Assembly (NCBI GenBank): GCA_964537955.1
Contig: CAZICY010000016.1
Span: 1 to 41,291 of the forward strand
Reading direction: 5' to 3'
Length of the DNA: 41,291 nt
DNA from: Mxb001 sp964537955
GTDB lineage: Bacteria > Actinomycetota > Actinomycetes > S36-B12
Shown here: in pieces, positions 30,141-38,768 of the stretch
How the letters are laid out: each line of letters begins with the position of its first letter
Position numbering within the stretch: position 1 is the first letter of the stretch
Translations under genes and position numbers: made by a program
The notes under the pieces: model-generated
What the model was told of the DNA's origin: nothing
The model's database searches: none
Seen by the model: only the letters and a program-made list of their open reading frames with translations

Positions 30141-31847
30141 ATGAGCGATGACACCTCGTCGGGCGGTCTCGATCGCCGTTCCTTCCTGGCCCTTGGGGCA
30201 GCGGCAACCGGTGCCGTGCTGGTCCCCGCCGCGCCGGCCCTCGCCGGGCGCGCCGTGCGCGCGTCGGGACCGGTCTTCACCCTGGGCGTGGCCTCAGGGG
30301 ATCCCCTTCCCGATTCCGTCATCCTGTGGACTCGCCTCGCGCCGCAGCCCCTCGAACTCGATGGCGGCATGGGCAAGGCGTCGGCGACGGTCGAGTGGGA
30401 AGTGGCGACGGACGAGGCCTTCGCCAATGTCGTCGCCCGCGGTGCCGAGGAAGCGACGCCGACCTACGGGCACAGCATCCACGTCGACGTCAAGGGGCTC
30501 ACTCCCGACTCGTGGTACTACTACCGCTTCAAGCACGGCTCGGAGATTTCCACTGCCGGACGCACGCGGACGACTCCTGAGCTGGGTGCGTCGATGTCGC
30601 GTCTCGTCGTGGGACAGACCTCATGTGCCAACTGGCAGTCGGGCTACTACCAGCTCTATGCGGACCTCGCGGCACAGCAGCCGGACTACTGGCTGGCACT
30701 GGGCGACTACATCTACGAGTACGGCAACAAGGGATACCTGCGAGAGTCGCAAAATGGAAGGCCCACCCGGACCATTCCTTGGAAGGGTGAGACCTTCACC
30801 CTTCCGGAATACCGACGGCAATACGCCCTCTACCGGGGCAACAGACTCCTTCAGCAGCTCCACGCGACTGCTCCTTACTCGGTCATCTGGGATGACCACG
30901 AAGTCGACAACAACTTCACCGCGGGCAAGAGCGGTGGAGATGGTGAGAAGGACAAGGGCGCTTTCCTTGCGAGGAGAGCCGCCGGATTCCAGGCCTTCTG
31001 GGAGAACCACGCCATTCGAATCCCGGCCCCCGGTCAAGCGCCTGCCTCCATGGACATCTATCGGCGCGTCGACTGGGGGACTCTCGCGACCTTCCTTCTG
31101 CTGGATGGCCGGCAGTACCGCACGGACCAGCCCGGAGACAACACGCCACTTGACTTTGGCAAGTTGGTTGACGGCATGTTTGACAGTGGCGCGACAATCT
31201 TGGGTTCGAGGCAGGAGGAGTGGCTGTCCCAACAGTTCTCTGACTCGGACAGTAAGTGGACCTTCATCAGTCAGCAGACCGTGGTGTCGAGCCTCAATGG
31301 GACAGCTGGTCTTCCTGGACCGGTCTTCCCTGAAGTAGTGGCGAAGGGGCTCTTCAACTATGACGCGTGGGACGGATACTGGGTTGCGCGCGAACGGTTG
31401 GTTGATTCAATCAAGAAGGGTCAGGTTCGCAATCCAGTCATTCTCACTGGCGATTTCCACACGAATCTCACGTTTGATCTCCTTGATGGTTGGCCTGACC
31501 CACGCGAGGCCAAGACCCCCCAGGAGATGAGTGACAACGTCGCCAGCTGGAAGGGGAATGTGATCGGGACCGAGGTGTGCGCGGGGGCGATTTCGTCCCC
31601 GACCTTTTTCGGGGATCCGGTTCTCGGCTTGCTCGCACCAGGCGTCAGGGCCAGGACGCCCTGGATCCGATACGCGGAGTACGACAACAACGGCTATGTC
31701 CTCCTCACCATCAATGCAGAGCGAACTGAGGCTCGCTATCGGGTCGCGAATGCGCTCGTGAAGCCGAGCAAGCCGGGTGGCAAACCGCGCACCGACAAGA
31801 CGGTGGTCATAGCAGACGGAGTGCCAGGGGTCAGCGAAGTCGTCTGA
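30141..31847 (+). CDS. phoD: Tat-exported PhoD-like phosphatase/phosphodiesterase
   Basis: 568 aa. Twin-arginine signal LDRRSFLALGAAATG, then the PhoD N-terminal Fn3-like domain (FTLGVASGDPLPDSVILWTRLAP). The metallophosphatase domain follows: GQTSCANWQSGYYQLY, YWLALGDYIYEYG (metal-binding Asp), VIWDDHEVDNN and LTGDFHTNL. The family uses Fe/Ca and hydrolyses phosphomono- or diesters outside the cell, often under phosphate limitation; no PHO box was identified. Standard length. Codon usage is typical high-GC up to about 30720, then visibly less biased (more A/T at third positions) to the end and into the following gene, which is odd for one gene. Confidence 0.9.
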   Translation: MSDDTSSGGLDRRSFLALGAAATGAVLVPAAPALAGRAVRASGPVFTLGVASGDPLPDSVILWTRLAPQPLELDGGMGKASATVEWEVATDEAFANVVARGAEEATPTYGHSIHVDVKGLTPDSWYYYRFKHGSEISTAGRTRTTPELGASMSRLVVGQTSCANWQSGYYQLYADLAAQQPDYWLALGDYIYEYGNKGYLRESQNGRPTRTIPWKGETFTLPEYRRQYALYRGNRLLQQLHATAPYSVIWDDHEVDNNFTAGKSGGDGEKDKGAFLARRAAGFQAFWENHAIRIPAPGQAPASMDIYRRVDWGTLATFLLLDGRQYRTDQPGDNTPLDFGKLVDGMFDSGATILGSRQEEWLSQQFSDSDSKWTFISQQTVVSSLNGTAGLPGPVFPEVVAKGLFNYDAWDGYWVARERLVDSIKKGQVRNPVILTGDFHTNLTFDLLDGWPDPREAKTPQEMSDNVASWKGNVIGTEVCAGAISSPTFFGDPVLGLLAPGVRARTPWIRYAEYDNNGYVLLTINAERTEARYRVANALVKPSKPGGKPRTDKTVVIADGVPGVSEVV

Positions 31848-31851
31848 TCCC

Positions 31852-32871
31852 TCAGCGCGCCGGTCGAAGGATCGTCCACGACTTGAGACTGCGTGAGGCT
31901 CCAGGCTCGAGGACGATGCCGTTGCCTCGTTCGACCCGGACGTCGATGACGACTTCGACCCTGGGCGTGCATCGTGCATTGGATTGCACACGGAAGTCGC
32001 GGAAGCGGTACTTCAAGGTCGCATGATGCTCTTCCCAGGTCACGAGCTGCGCTCGACTTCCGGGGACGCTCGTCGCCTTCATCGTGGCGCAGAAGCCACC
32101 GTCCGTGCCGACCTGCCGGAGATAGGCGGTCGTCTCGATCTGCGAACTCCCGCGGAGCAGTCGATCTCGCACTGCTGCGCAGGAGGTCGGGAAAGTCGCC
32201 TTGATGCAGTTGGTGACCGACAGCGTCGCGTCGAAGTCCACAGGCCCCCATGCGGGATCGAGGACGAAAGAGGACCGCACGACCTGGGAGCGGCCCGACT
32301 GCACAGGTATGTCGCCGCTCTGTCCGTTCGCGAGCCTTTGCTGCTGAGTCCAGGCTGGGAGCGGATCGCTGATGCGCATGTTCGTGTGCGAGGATCGCGA
32401 CTCGCGACGCGTCACCACGCGTGCGGTTCCCACGCCCTTCTGGCCATCGCACCGGCCCACGTCGCAGGTGCGTACCCGGGTCTCGCAATCGTGCAGGCCG
32501 GGATCCTTGGCCGTGGCAAGGAAGGTGACGTCCACGGACGCGGCAGAGCCTCGGCCCGGCCAGATGTTGCGCACGTCCCGGAACTCCTGTGTCCGGTCAC
32601 CACCACGCGGCCGGCAGTGACCGCTCACGACGAGGAGCATGCGGGTCGACGGGCGGTCAACGACCACGGTTGCCGAGATGAGCCGATCCTCTCCGGGCCT
32701 GCTGGCGACGAAACTTGTCGCCAGCAAGGAACGCGCTTCGGTGACGGAAGCGGTGATGAGACGTGTCGAGGGCTTGCGGTCCGAAGGGGACTCCGTCGCT
32801 GCAGCGGGGACAGCGTGGATTCCTAGGGCGCAGACCATCGCGCACGCAACGACCGCCGCCCCCTTGGACAT
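31852..32871 (-). CDS. Secreted protein of unknown function
   Basis: 339 aa. Signal peptide SKGAAVVACAMVCALGIHAVPAAA-TES (cleavage about residue 25). The rest looks like a beta-rich exported protein with several cysteines (SGHCRPRGG, LHDCETRVRTCDVGRCDG, VTNCIKATFPTSC, GGFCATM, ARCTPRVEV), suggesting disulfides. No family recognised. ATG 32871 is chosen because TACCCT lies exactly 6 nt upstream and a signal peptide starts there. Base composition is softer than the window average, like the adjacent 3' part of the phoD gene, from which it is separated by 4 bp (convergent). Confidence 0.7.
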   Translation of the reverse strand: MSKGAAVVACAMVCALGIHAVPAAATESPSDRKPSTRLITASVTEARSLLATSFVASRPGEDRLISATVVVDRPSTRMLLVVSGHCRPRGGDRTQEFRDVRNIWPGRGSAASVDVTFLATAKDPGLHDCETRVRTCDVGRCDGQKGVGTARVVTRRESRSSHTNMRISDPLPAWTQQQRLANGQSGDIPVQSGRSQVVRSSFVLDPAWGPVDFDATLSVTNCIKATFPTSCAAVRDRLLRGSSQIETTAYLRQVGTDGGFCATMKATSVPGSRAQLVTWEEHHATLKYRFRDFRVQSNARCTPRVEVVIDVRVERGNGIVLEPGASRSLKSWTILRPAR

Positions 32872-32877
32872 GGCAGC

Positions 32878-32883
32878 AGGGTA
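32878..32883 (-). promoter_or_regulatory. Leaderless -10 box for the unknown secreted protein
   Basis: TACCCT on the minus strand, 6 nt (gctgcc), then ATG 32871. Confidence 0.6.
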
Positions 32884-32909
32884 TCGGCGCCGGGCCGTCG
32901 ACTCCCGTC

Positions 32910-32951
32910 GAAAGGACAGGGTCTGGTGTCGAGAAGGCAGGGTCTGGTGAG
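32910..32951. repeat. Two tandem 21-bp repeats between divergent promoters
   Basis: Units 32910-32930 and 32931-32951 share an identical 12-bp core CAGGGTCTGGTG (32917-32928 and 32938-32949). The 21-bp period equals two helical turns. The array is centred about 62 bp upstream of both predicted start sites (32871 on minus, about 32996 on plus). Confidence 0.55.
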
Positions 32952-32983
32952 GAATAACCATGGTGGGCAGACGCGAGGGACCC

Positions 32984-32989
32984 TAGGCT
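32984..32989 (+). promoter_or_regulatory. -10 box for the plsB-plsC operon
   Basis: TAGGCT about 22 nt before ATG 33012, leaving a short leader that contains GGGAGG directly before the start. Confidence 0.45.
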
Positions 32990-33011
32990 GGGGCGGCTGA
33001 TCGGGAGGGCC

Positions 33012-34856
33012 ATGCAGCTGACCGTGGACGACATCGTCGCCTCGCCGGAATTCGCGGCGCGCGTCGTCGTGCTGTCCGAGGAGACGGGTCGCACGCCCAA
33101 GGACGTCGAGGCCGACGCGCGCCGCTGCCTCGAGGAGATGGTGGCGACCGTCGAGCCCAAGAGCACCGAGGCCTGGGATCGCTTCGGGACCTGGCTCTCG
33201 CGGTCCTACTCCATCGACGCCTCCACGGATCGTCTCAAGCACATCCGCGAGCTTGGGCTCAAGCACTCGTTGGTCTTCCTGCCCAACCATCGGTCCTATC
33301 TCGACCCGCTCGTGCTCAGGCGCGTACTCGTCAACTACGGCTTCCCACCCAACTTCGTGCTCGGGGGCATGAACCTCGCCAAGTGGCCAGCGTCAGTGCT
33401 CGCCAAGCGCGCGGGGCTGATCTTCATCCGCCGCAGCACGCGCGACGACCCTGTGTATCCCGCGATGATGCGTCTCTACCTCGGCTGCTTACTCAAGGTC
33501 CATGCCAATCTCGAGTGGTACTTCGAGGGCGGGCGCACCAGGACGGGCAAGCTCCGGCCCCCGCGCATGGGCGTCCTGCGCTACCTCATCGATGCGTTCG
33601 TCGACAACTGCGCCGACCCGGCCTACCCGCCCGGTGAGGACGTGTACTTCATCCCGGTCTCGATCGTCTACGACCAGCAGCACGAGGTCGAGGCCATCTC
33701 CTACGAGGACACGGGCGGCAGCAAGACGCCCGAGAGCCTGCGGTGGCTCTACGGGTTCGCTCGCGCCCAATCGACTCGGCGGGGTCAAGTCCACGTGCGC
33801 TTCGGCGAGCCTTTGTCCCTGCTCGAGAGCCTGGCGGATGCGCGTGAGCGCGCGGGCTCCGACGACCCGACGACCGTGGTCCCGCGCGTGGCGTTCGACA
33901 TCGCGGACAGGATCAATGCCGCCACTCCCATCACGCCCTCGGCGCTCATCACCTTCGCGCTGCTGGACAACGAGGGCCGGGCGCTCACCCTCGGTGAGCT
34001 TCTCGACGTGCTCGATCCCCTCCTGGCCTACGTCCGCGAACGTCACCTGCCGCTCACCTCCGACATCGACCTTGCGCGTCCTGATGGTCTGCGCACCGCG
34101 CTGAAGACGCTGCAGCGCGAGGGGGTCGTCGAGGTGTACGACGGGGGCCTCGAGCCGGTCTTCGCCGTCGCCCCGGACCGCTATCACGAGGCGGCCTTCT
34201 ACCGGAATACGCTTGCGCACTGGTTCGTCTACCGGGCTATCGCAGAGAACGCGCTGCTTGCCGCTGCCGAGTCCGAAGGCGGCAACGTCATCGACGAGAC
34301 GTGGCAGGCTGCGCTGGAGCTACGCGATCTGCTGAAGTTCGAGTTCTTCTTCCCGCGCAAGAGGGAGTTCGCTGAGGACATCCGACGGGAGGTCACCCTC
34401 GCGAGGCCGGGATGGGACGGGGAAGCCCTCGACCACGAGGGCGTGCTCAAGGCGCTCGACCAGACGCACCTGTATGTCTCTCACCGCGTCATTGGCCCCT
34501 TCCTCGAGGCCTACCTCGTCGTCGCCTCCCGGCTCGCCGATCGCGAGCCCGCGGCGCCGATCGACAGGGACGCCCTGGTGCAGGAGTGCCTCGGTATCGC
34601 CAAGCAGGATTGGCTCATGCACCGGCTCCACAGCCCTGAGTCGATCTCCCGCGATCTCATGCAGGGAGCCTTGAAGCTCGCCGACAATCGCGGGTTGCTG
34701 GCCGTGGGCGGGGAGGACCTCAGGGCGCAGCGCGAGGCCTTCCGCGACGAGCTGCGCGCGGTGGTGGAGCGCATTGGAGTCGTCCGGCGTGCGGCCATGG
34801 CCCAGATCGAGGGCGACGGCCGACGCACCATCTCGAGGATCATGCGGAGGCGTTGA
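33012..34856 (+). CDS. plsB: Glycerol-3-phosphate 1-O-acyltransferase (PlsB-type)
   Basis: 614 aa. Acyltransferase block I LPNHRSYLDPLVL (His93, Asp98), block II region KRAGLIFIRRSTRDD, block III WYFEGGRTRTGKLRPPRMGVL, block IV region YFIPVSIVYDQ. The C-terminal half (about 300-614) is helical as in mycobacterial PlsB2, shorter than the 800-aa E. coli PlsB. It acylates sn-glycerol-3-phosphate at position 1, the first step of phospholipid synthesis. ATG 33012 has GGGAGG 3 nt upstream. The next gene, PlsC, performs the second acylation; the two genes are also neighbours in M. tuberculosis (Rv2482c-Rv2483c). Confidence 0.9.
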   Translation: MQLTVDDIVASPEFAARVVVLSEETGRTPKDVEADARRCLEEMVATVEPKSTEAWDRFGTWLSRSYSIDASTDRLKHIRELGLKHSLVFLPNHRSYLDPLVLRRVLVNYGFPPNFVLGGMNLAKWPASVLAKRAGLIFIRRSTRDDPVYPAMMRLYLGCLLKVHANLEWYFEGGRTRTGKLRPPRMGVLRYLIDAFVDNCADPAYPPGEDVYFIPVSIVYDQQHEVEAISYEDTGGSKTPESLRWLYGFARAQSTRRGQVHVRFGEPLSLLESLADARERAGSDDPTTVVPRVAFDIADRINAATPITPSALITFALLDNEGRALTLGELLDVLDPLLAYVRERHLPLTSDIDLARPDGLRTALKTLQREGVVEVYDGGLEPVFAVAPDRYHEAAFYRNTLAHWFVYRAIAENALLAAAESEGGNVIDETWQAALELRDLLKFEFFFPRKREFAEDIRREVTLARPGWDGEALDHEGVLKALDQTHLYVSHRVIGPFLEAYLVVASRLADREPAAPIDRDALVQECLGIAKQDWLMHRLHSPESISRDLMQGALKLADNRGLLAVGGEDLRAQREAFRDELRAVVERIGVVRRAAMAQIEGDGRRTISRIMRRR

Positions 34857-34858
34857 GC

Positions 34859-36289
34859 GTGCCCGACATCGACGGACTGGTCGCCGAGGTCGAATCCTCA
34901 CCTGAGGGCCCACAGATCGCTGCCTTCTTCGACTTCGATGGGACCTTGATCGACGGCTACTCCGCCGTCGCCTACTTCAAGGACCGGCTCCTTGCCCGTG
35001 ACGTGGGCACCAATGAACTGCTCCGCTCGCTCGTGGAGAGCGTCAACGTGGAGGTGCGCGGCCGGGACGTGCATCGACTCGTCGAGGTCGGCGTCGGAGC
35101 CCTCGGCGGCCGCAGCGTCGACGACATCGAGAAGATGGGGGAGCGACTCTTCCGCAAGAACATCGCCCAGATGATCTTCCCCGAGGCGCGCTCCCTCATC
35201 GCCGCCCACCGAGAGCGCGGCCACACGGTCGTGATCGCCTCATCCGCCCTCAGCTTCCAGGTCGAGGCAGCGGCCCACGACCTCGGTATCCACGACATCC
35301 TCTGCACCCGCATGGAGAGCCGGGACGGCGTGCTCACCGGCTTCGTCGACGGACCCATCCTCTGGGGGGATGCCAAGGCGCAGGCCGTGCGCGACTTCGC
35401 CGCGGAGAACGGCATCGACCTGTCGCGTTCGTATGCCTACGGCAACGGCGCCGAGGACCTCGCCTACCTGGCCACCGTCGGCAACCCCCGCCCGCTCAAC
35501 CCCGCCGACGGGCTTGCCGCTGCGGCCGAGGAGCGCGGCTGGCCGACCGCGCGGCTCACCCGTCCTCAGCACCTCACCCCGGAACTCGTCGTGCGCTCGG
35601 TCGCGGCGTACGCCGGCGTCGCGGCAGGGCTCGGCCTGGGACTTGGCCTTGGCCTGGTCAACCGCGATCGGCGTACCGCGGTCGAGATCACCGCGTCGGT
35701 CGGGTCCGAGCTTGCTCTCGCGGCCGCGGGAATCACGATGGACGTGAGGGGCGCGGAGAATCTCTGGGCGGCGCGTCCCGCGGTCTTCATCTTCAATCAC
35801 CAGAGCCAGCTCGACGTCATCATCATGGCTGCGTTGCTGCGTAGCGACTTCACCGGCGTGGCCAAGAAGGAACTCCAGACCGATCCGATGTTCGCGCCGC
35901 TCGGCTGGCTGGCGGACGTGGCCTTCGTCGACCGAGCCAACACCGCGGAGGCCAAGAAGGCCCTGGCCCCGGCCGTCGATGCCCTGCGCGCGGGGCGGTC
36001 GCTGGCGATGGCACCCGAGGGCACGCGCTCGGCGACACCGCGCCTGGGCCCCTTCAAGAAGGGCGCCTTCCACGTGGCGATGCAGGCGGGGGTGCCGATC
36101 GTGCCGGTCGTGATCCGCAACGCGGGTGAGCTCATGCCCGCCCATGGCGTGCTCATCTCATCCGGGACCCTCGATGTGGCCGTCCTCCCGCCGGTGCCGA
36201 CCACGCACTGGAAGCGCGATGACATCGACCACGAGGTGCATCGCGTCCGCGAGATGTACCTCGAGACGCTGGCTCACTGGCCCCGTTGA
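34859..36289 (+). CDS. plsC: Bifunctional HAD phosphatase / 1-acylglycerol-3-phosphate acyltransferase (PlsC)
   Basis: 476 aa. N-terminal HAD-IB domain (1-220): FFDFDGTLIDG (Asp25, Asp27), VIASSALSFQVE, YAYGNGAEDL; it resembles SerB/CicA-type phosphatases. C-terminal PlsC domain (about 280-476): FIFNHQSQLDVIIM (His314, Asp319), VAFVDRAN, MAPEGTRSATPRLGPFKKGAFH. A glycine/leucine hydrophobic segment (AGVAAGLGLGLGLGL) links them. The fusion matches mycobacterial PlsC (Rv2483c); the role of the HAD part is not settled. GTG 34859 has GGAGG 8 nt upstream and lies 2 nt past the plsB stop; TTG 34853 is an alternative that overlaps it. Confidence 0.9.
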   Translation: MPDIDGLVAEVESSPEGPQIAAFFDFDGTLIDGYSAVAYFKDRLLARDVGTNELLRSLVESVNVEVRGRDVHRLVEVGVGALGGRSVDDIEKMGERLFRKNIAQMIFPEARSLIAAHRERGHTVVIASSALSFQVEAAAHDLGIHDILCTRMESRDGVLTGFVDGPILWGDAKAQAVRDFAAENGIDLSRSYAYGNGAEDLAYLATVGNPRPLNPADGLAAAAEERGWPTARLTRPQHLTPELVVRSVAAYAGVAAGLGLGLGLGLVNRDRRTAVEITASVGSELALAAAGITMDVRGAENLWAARPAVFIFNHQSQLDVIIMAALLRSDFTGVAKKELQTDPMFAPLGWLADVAFVDRANTAEAKKALAPAVDALRAGRSLAMAPEGTRSATPRLGPFKKGAFHVAMQAGVPIVPVVIRNAGELMPAHGVLISSGTLDVAVLPPVPTTHWKRDDIDHEVHRVREMYLETLAHWPR

Positions 36290-36293
36290 CCGT

Positions 36294-36329
36294 GCCGCGT
36301 CACGGACAGGCTGCAGCCACGGGCGCGGC
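36294..36329. terminator. Possible bidirectional terminator between plsC and the alcohol dehydrogenase
   Basis: Outer arms GCCGCG/CGCGGC (36294-36299, 36324-36329) enclose an inner palindrome GGCTGCAGCC. It fills the 39-bp gap between two convergent genes. The pairing is imperfect and there is no U-tract. Confidence 0.3.
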
Positions 36330-37363
36330 TAGGGGTGGATGAGCGTCATCCCGGCGGGCTGATCGGGCGTCCCGATGAGCGCGAATGCGGCCGGCACCTC
36401 GTCCAGGGCGACGGAGCGCGAGACCAGCAGATCCGGCCGCAGTCGTCCACTCGTCACGAGGTCGAGCAACTCGGGATAGTCGTGAGCAGCCAGGCCGTGG
36501 CTGCCGAGCACCTCGAGCTCGCGGGAGATCACCGTGTGCATGGGCACGGGATCGGCCGCGGTGCCCGGAGGCAACAGGCCCACCTGCACGTGCCTGCCCC
36601 GGGGGCGCAGGCTCGCGATCGACTGCCGGCAGGCGGTGGCGTCTCCGATTGCCTCGATCGACAGGTGGGGTCCTCCGGACGTCGCGTCGCGGAGCTCGTC
36701 GACCAGGTCCGGTGAGGGCACGAGGGCAGCGGCCGCACCCAGCCCGACTGCGGCATGGCGGGCCCCGGGCGAGGGGTCGATGACGGTGACGCGTGCGCCC
36801 AGGGCGCGCGCGATCGCGAGTGCGGCGAGCCCGACGCCGCCCGCGCCGTGCACCGCGACCTCCTCACCAGGCTGCACGCGCCCGATGGTGGCGACCGCTC
36901 GGTACGCCGTGGCCACGCGACACCCGAGCGACGCGGCGACATCGAAGGTCACGGCGGGGGGCAGTTTCACCAGGTTGACGTCAGCGGCGGGGAGGGCGAC
37001 GTACTCGGCGAAGCCACCCCACCCGTCGAATCCGGGCTGCCACTGGTGGGGGCACACCTGGTGATTGCCCGACTCGCAGATCAGGCAGCGCCCGCAGGCT
37101 AGGACGAAGGGCACGGCCACGCGATCCCCCACCCGCCATCGGGTGACCTGGGGCCCAACCTCGGCGATGGTGCCTGCGAACTCGTGGCCCGGCACATGGG
37201 GGAAGGACGAGACGTTGTCGTGGCCGTGCCAGGCGTGCCAGTCGCTGCGGCACAGTCCCGCGGACTCGACCCTCAGGACGACGCCATCGGAAGGAGGGCT
37301 CGGAGCCGCCACTTCCCCCGTGCGCCAGGGGGCGCCGAGAGCGTCGTAGAGGACTGCGCGCAT
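36329..37363 (-). CDS. Zinc-dependent medium-chain alcohol dehydrogenase
   Basis: 344 aa. Catalytic-zinc region GLCRSDWHAWHG with VPGHEFAGTIAEVG (His-Glu), structural-zinc motif CGRCLICESGNHQVC (four Cys), cofactor loop VHGAGGVGLAALAIARALGARVTVID (Asp favours NAD(H)), and C-terminal ISRELEVLGSHGLAAHDYPELLDLV. A complete MDR enzyme oxidising an alcohol or polyol; the substrate is not predictable. The start is supported by TAGTCT 6 nt upstream (leaderless). Divergent from the aromatic-acid-exporter-like gene across 140 bp. Confidence 0.9.
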   Translation of the reverse strand: MRAVLYDALGAPWRTGEVAAPSPPSDGVVLRVESAGLCRSDWHAWHGHDNVSSFPHVPGHEFAGTIAEVGPQVTRWRVGDRVAVPFVLACGRCLICESGNHQVCPHQWQPGFDGWGGFAEYVALPAADVNLVKLPPAVTFDVAASLGCRVATAYRAVATIGRVQPGEEVAVHGAGGVGLAALAIARALGARVTVIDPSPGARHAAVGLGAAAALVPSPDLVDELRDATSGGPHLSIEAIGDATACRQSIASLRPRGRHVQVGLLPPGTAADPVPMHTVISRELEVLGSHGLAAHDYPELLDLVTSGRLRPDLLVSRSVALDEVPAAFALIGTPDQPAGMTLIHP

Positions 37364-37369
37364 GCGGGA

Positions 37370-37375
37370 AGACTA
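37370..37375 (-). promoter_or_regulatory. Leaderless -10 box for the alcohol dehydrogenase
   Basis: TAGTCT on the minus strand, 6 nt (tcccgc), then ATG 37363. Confidence 0.6.
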
Positions 37376-37503
37376 GGGGCGCGACCGACTGCTGCTCCGG
37401 GGGTCCTGTCCCTGCGGTCGAGGGAACCACGTCGGGGTGAGCGCCGTCACCTTCCCCGGGGGTCGCGCAGGGTGACCTCCCGACGGAGGAGGACCCTGGA
37501 GCC

Positions 37504-38697
37504 ATGCTCGCCACGACTACGCCCAAGGCCATGCGCACGCACGCGCGCACGCCGGGCACCTTCGTGCGCGATATCTCCCGTGCGATCCAGAATGCCCTTG
37601 ATTCCGCGGTCCGGCGCGCGCCCGAGGGTTCGCTGTCGCAGCGTGTCCTGCGCGGCGCCGCCCGCACGTGGCCCACGGCCTGGCTCATCGGCATCACGGC
37701 CCTCGCGGCCTGCACCGCTTGGGTGGCAGCGACGCTCCTGGGCATCGCCGCACCGGTGCCTGCGGCTGTCGGCGCAGTCATCACGGTCGCCCTGTCGCTC
37801 AACCGCTCGCTGCGGACCGGGGTGTCGCTGGTCGGTGCGACGGCCGTCGCGCTCCTGGTGGCCTTCGCGCTCTACCAGTGGTGGGGCCTGCACGTGTGGA
37901 CGGTCGGCGTGCTCGTGGTGGTGTCGTTGGCCATCGGTCGCCTCATGCGACTGGGGCCTGAGGGCTCCCTGCAGATCCCGGTGACGGCGCTCTTCGTCTA
38001 CTTCATGGGCGAGGCCCTGACGGACGACGTCATCGTGACGCGCATCGTGGCCACCTTGCTGGGTGTCGCGATCGGGCTCGTCTTCTCCTTCGTGGCTCAT
38101 CCCGAGCGCCCTGAGGAGCGCATCACGGAGAGGCTGTCGGAGATCGGAGGCAGGCTCGGCTCGCTGCTCGTGGCGATGGGAGATGTCTCGGGGGATCGGC
38201 TCACGCGACGTCAGGCGACTGAGTGGCTCACCGAAGCGCGATCGCTTGCGGTGGAGACCCGTCACCTCGGTGAGGAGATCGAGGAACTTGGTCTCGGCCG
38301 GCGCTTCAGCGTGGGCAGCGAACGCGCGGTAGGCCGCGCCATCCTCGAGCAGCACGGCCTGCTCCAGCAGACGAGCGACCACGTCAACTCGATCGCCCGA
38401 GGTCTCTTCGACGCGACGTCGCGCGGATCGGTCCGACTGCCCGAGGGCATGGGCCAGATGCTGTCATCCACCGGCGAGGCCCTCTCGGTCCACGCAGACT
38501 CTCTCGATCGTGTGCTGGTCGACGGTGATCCCGCGACCGGAGTCCTCGCGGCGCTCGAAGTCGTCGAGGAGGAACGCTCGCGGTCTGTCGCTGAACTCAA
38601 GGAGATCGACGACACGGGCGCCTTGCTGCTGGGCGGCTCGCTGCTCAGCGAGGTCGACCAGATGGCCAAGCGCCTCGCCGGCAGCAACGGTCGCTGA
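37504..38697 (+). CDS. FUSC / aromatic-acid-exporter-type membrane protein
   Basis: 397 aa. A basic N-terminal stretch precedes about five TM helices in residues 55-200 (TAWLIGITALAACTAWVAATLLG; VPAAVGAVITVALSLNRSLRTG; GATAVALLVAFALYQWWG; VWTVGVLVVVSLAIGRLM; RIVATLLGVAIGLVFSFVAHP), then a cytoplasmic helical domain to the end. This layout matches ArAE/DUF939 (FUSC-like) proteins, implicated in export of aromatic acids in some relatives. ATG 37504 has the GGAGGAGGA run ending 10 nt upstream plus an overlapping GGAG; an in-frame ATG at 37531 is possible. Confidence 0.75.
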   Translation: MLATTTPKAMRTHARTPGTFVRDISRAIQNALDSAVRRAPEGSLSQRVLRGAARTWPTAWLIGITALAACTAWVAATLLGIAAPVPAAVGAVITVALSLNRSLRTGVSLVGATAVALLVAFALYQWWGLHVWTVGVLVVVSLAIGRLMRLGPEGSLQIPVTALFVYFMGEALTDDVIVTRIVATLLGVAIGLVFSFVAHPERPEERITERLSEIGGRLGSLLVAMGDVSGDRLTRRQATEWLTEARSLAVETRHLGEEIEELGLGRRFSVGSERAVGRAILEQHGLLQQTSDHVNSIARGLFDATSRGSVRLPEGMGQMLSSTGEALSVHADSLDRVLVDGDPATGVLAALEVVEEERSRSVAELKEIDDTGALLLGGSLLSEVDQMAKRLAGSNGR

Positions 38698-38710
38698 ACC
38701 TCGGCGTCCC

Positions 38711-38740
38711 TTGGACACCGGACCTGACCGTCTCCATAAT
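38711..38740 (+). promoter_or_regulatory. Promoter of the large repeat-protein gene
   Basis: TTGGAC (38711-38716), 18-bp spacer, CATAAT (38735-38740): the best -35/-10 pair in the window. The predicted start site coincides with the ATG at 38748. Confidence 0.6.
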
Positions 38741-38747
38741 CGAGGGC

Positions 38748-38768
38748 ATGTCTCGGGTCGCAGGGTGA
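38748..38768 (+). CDS. Possible 6-aa leader ORF MSRVAG
   Basis: An ATG 7 nt after the CATAAT -10 box opens a frame of six codons whose TGA (38766-38768) overlaps the GTG start of the large repeat protein (GTGA). It may be a leaderless coupling ORF or a chance frame. Confidence 0.35.
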   Translation: MSRVAG

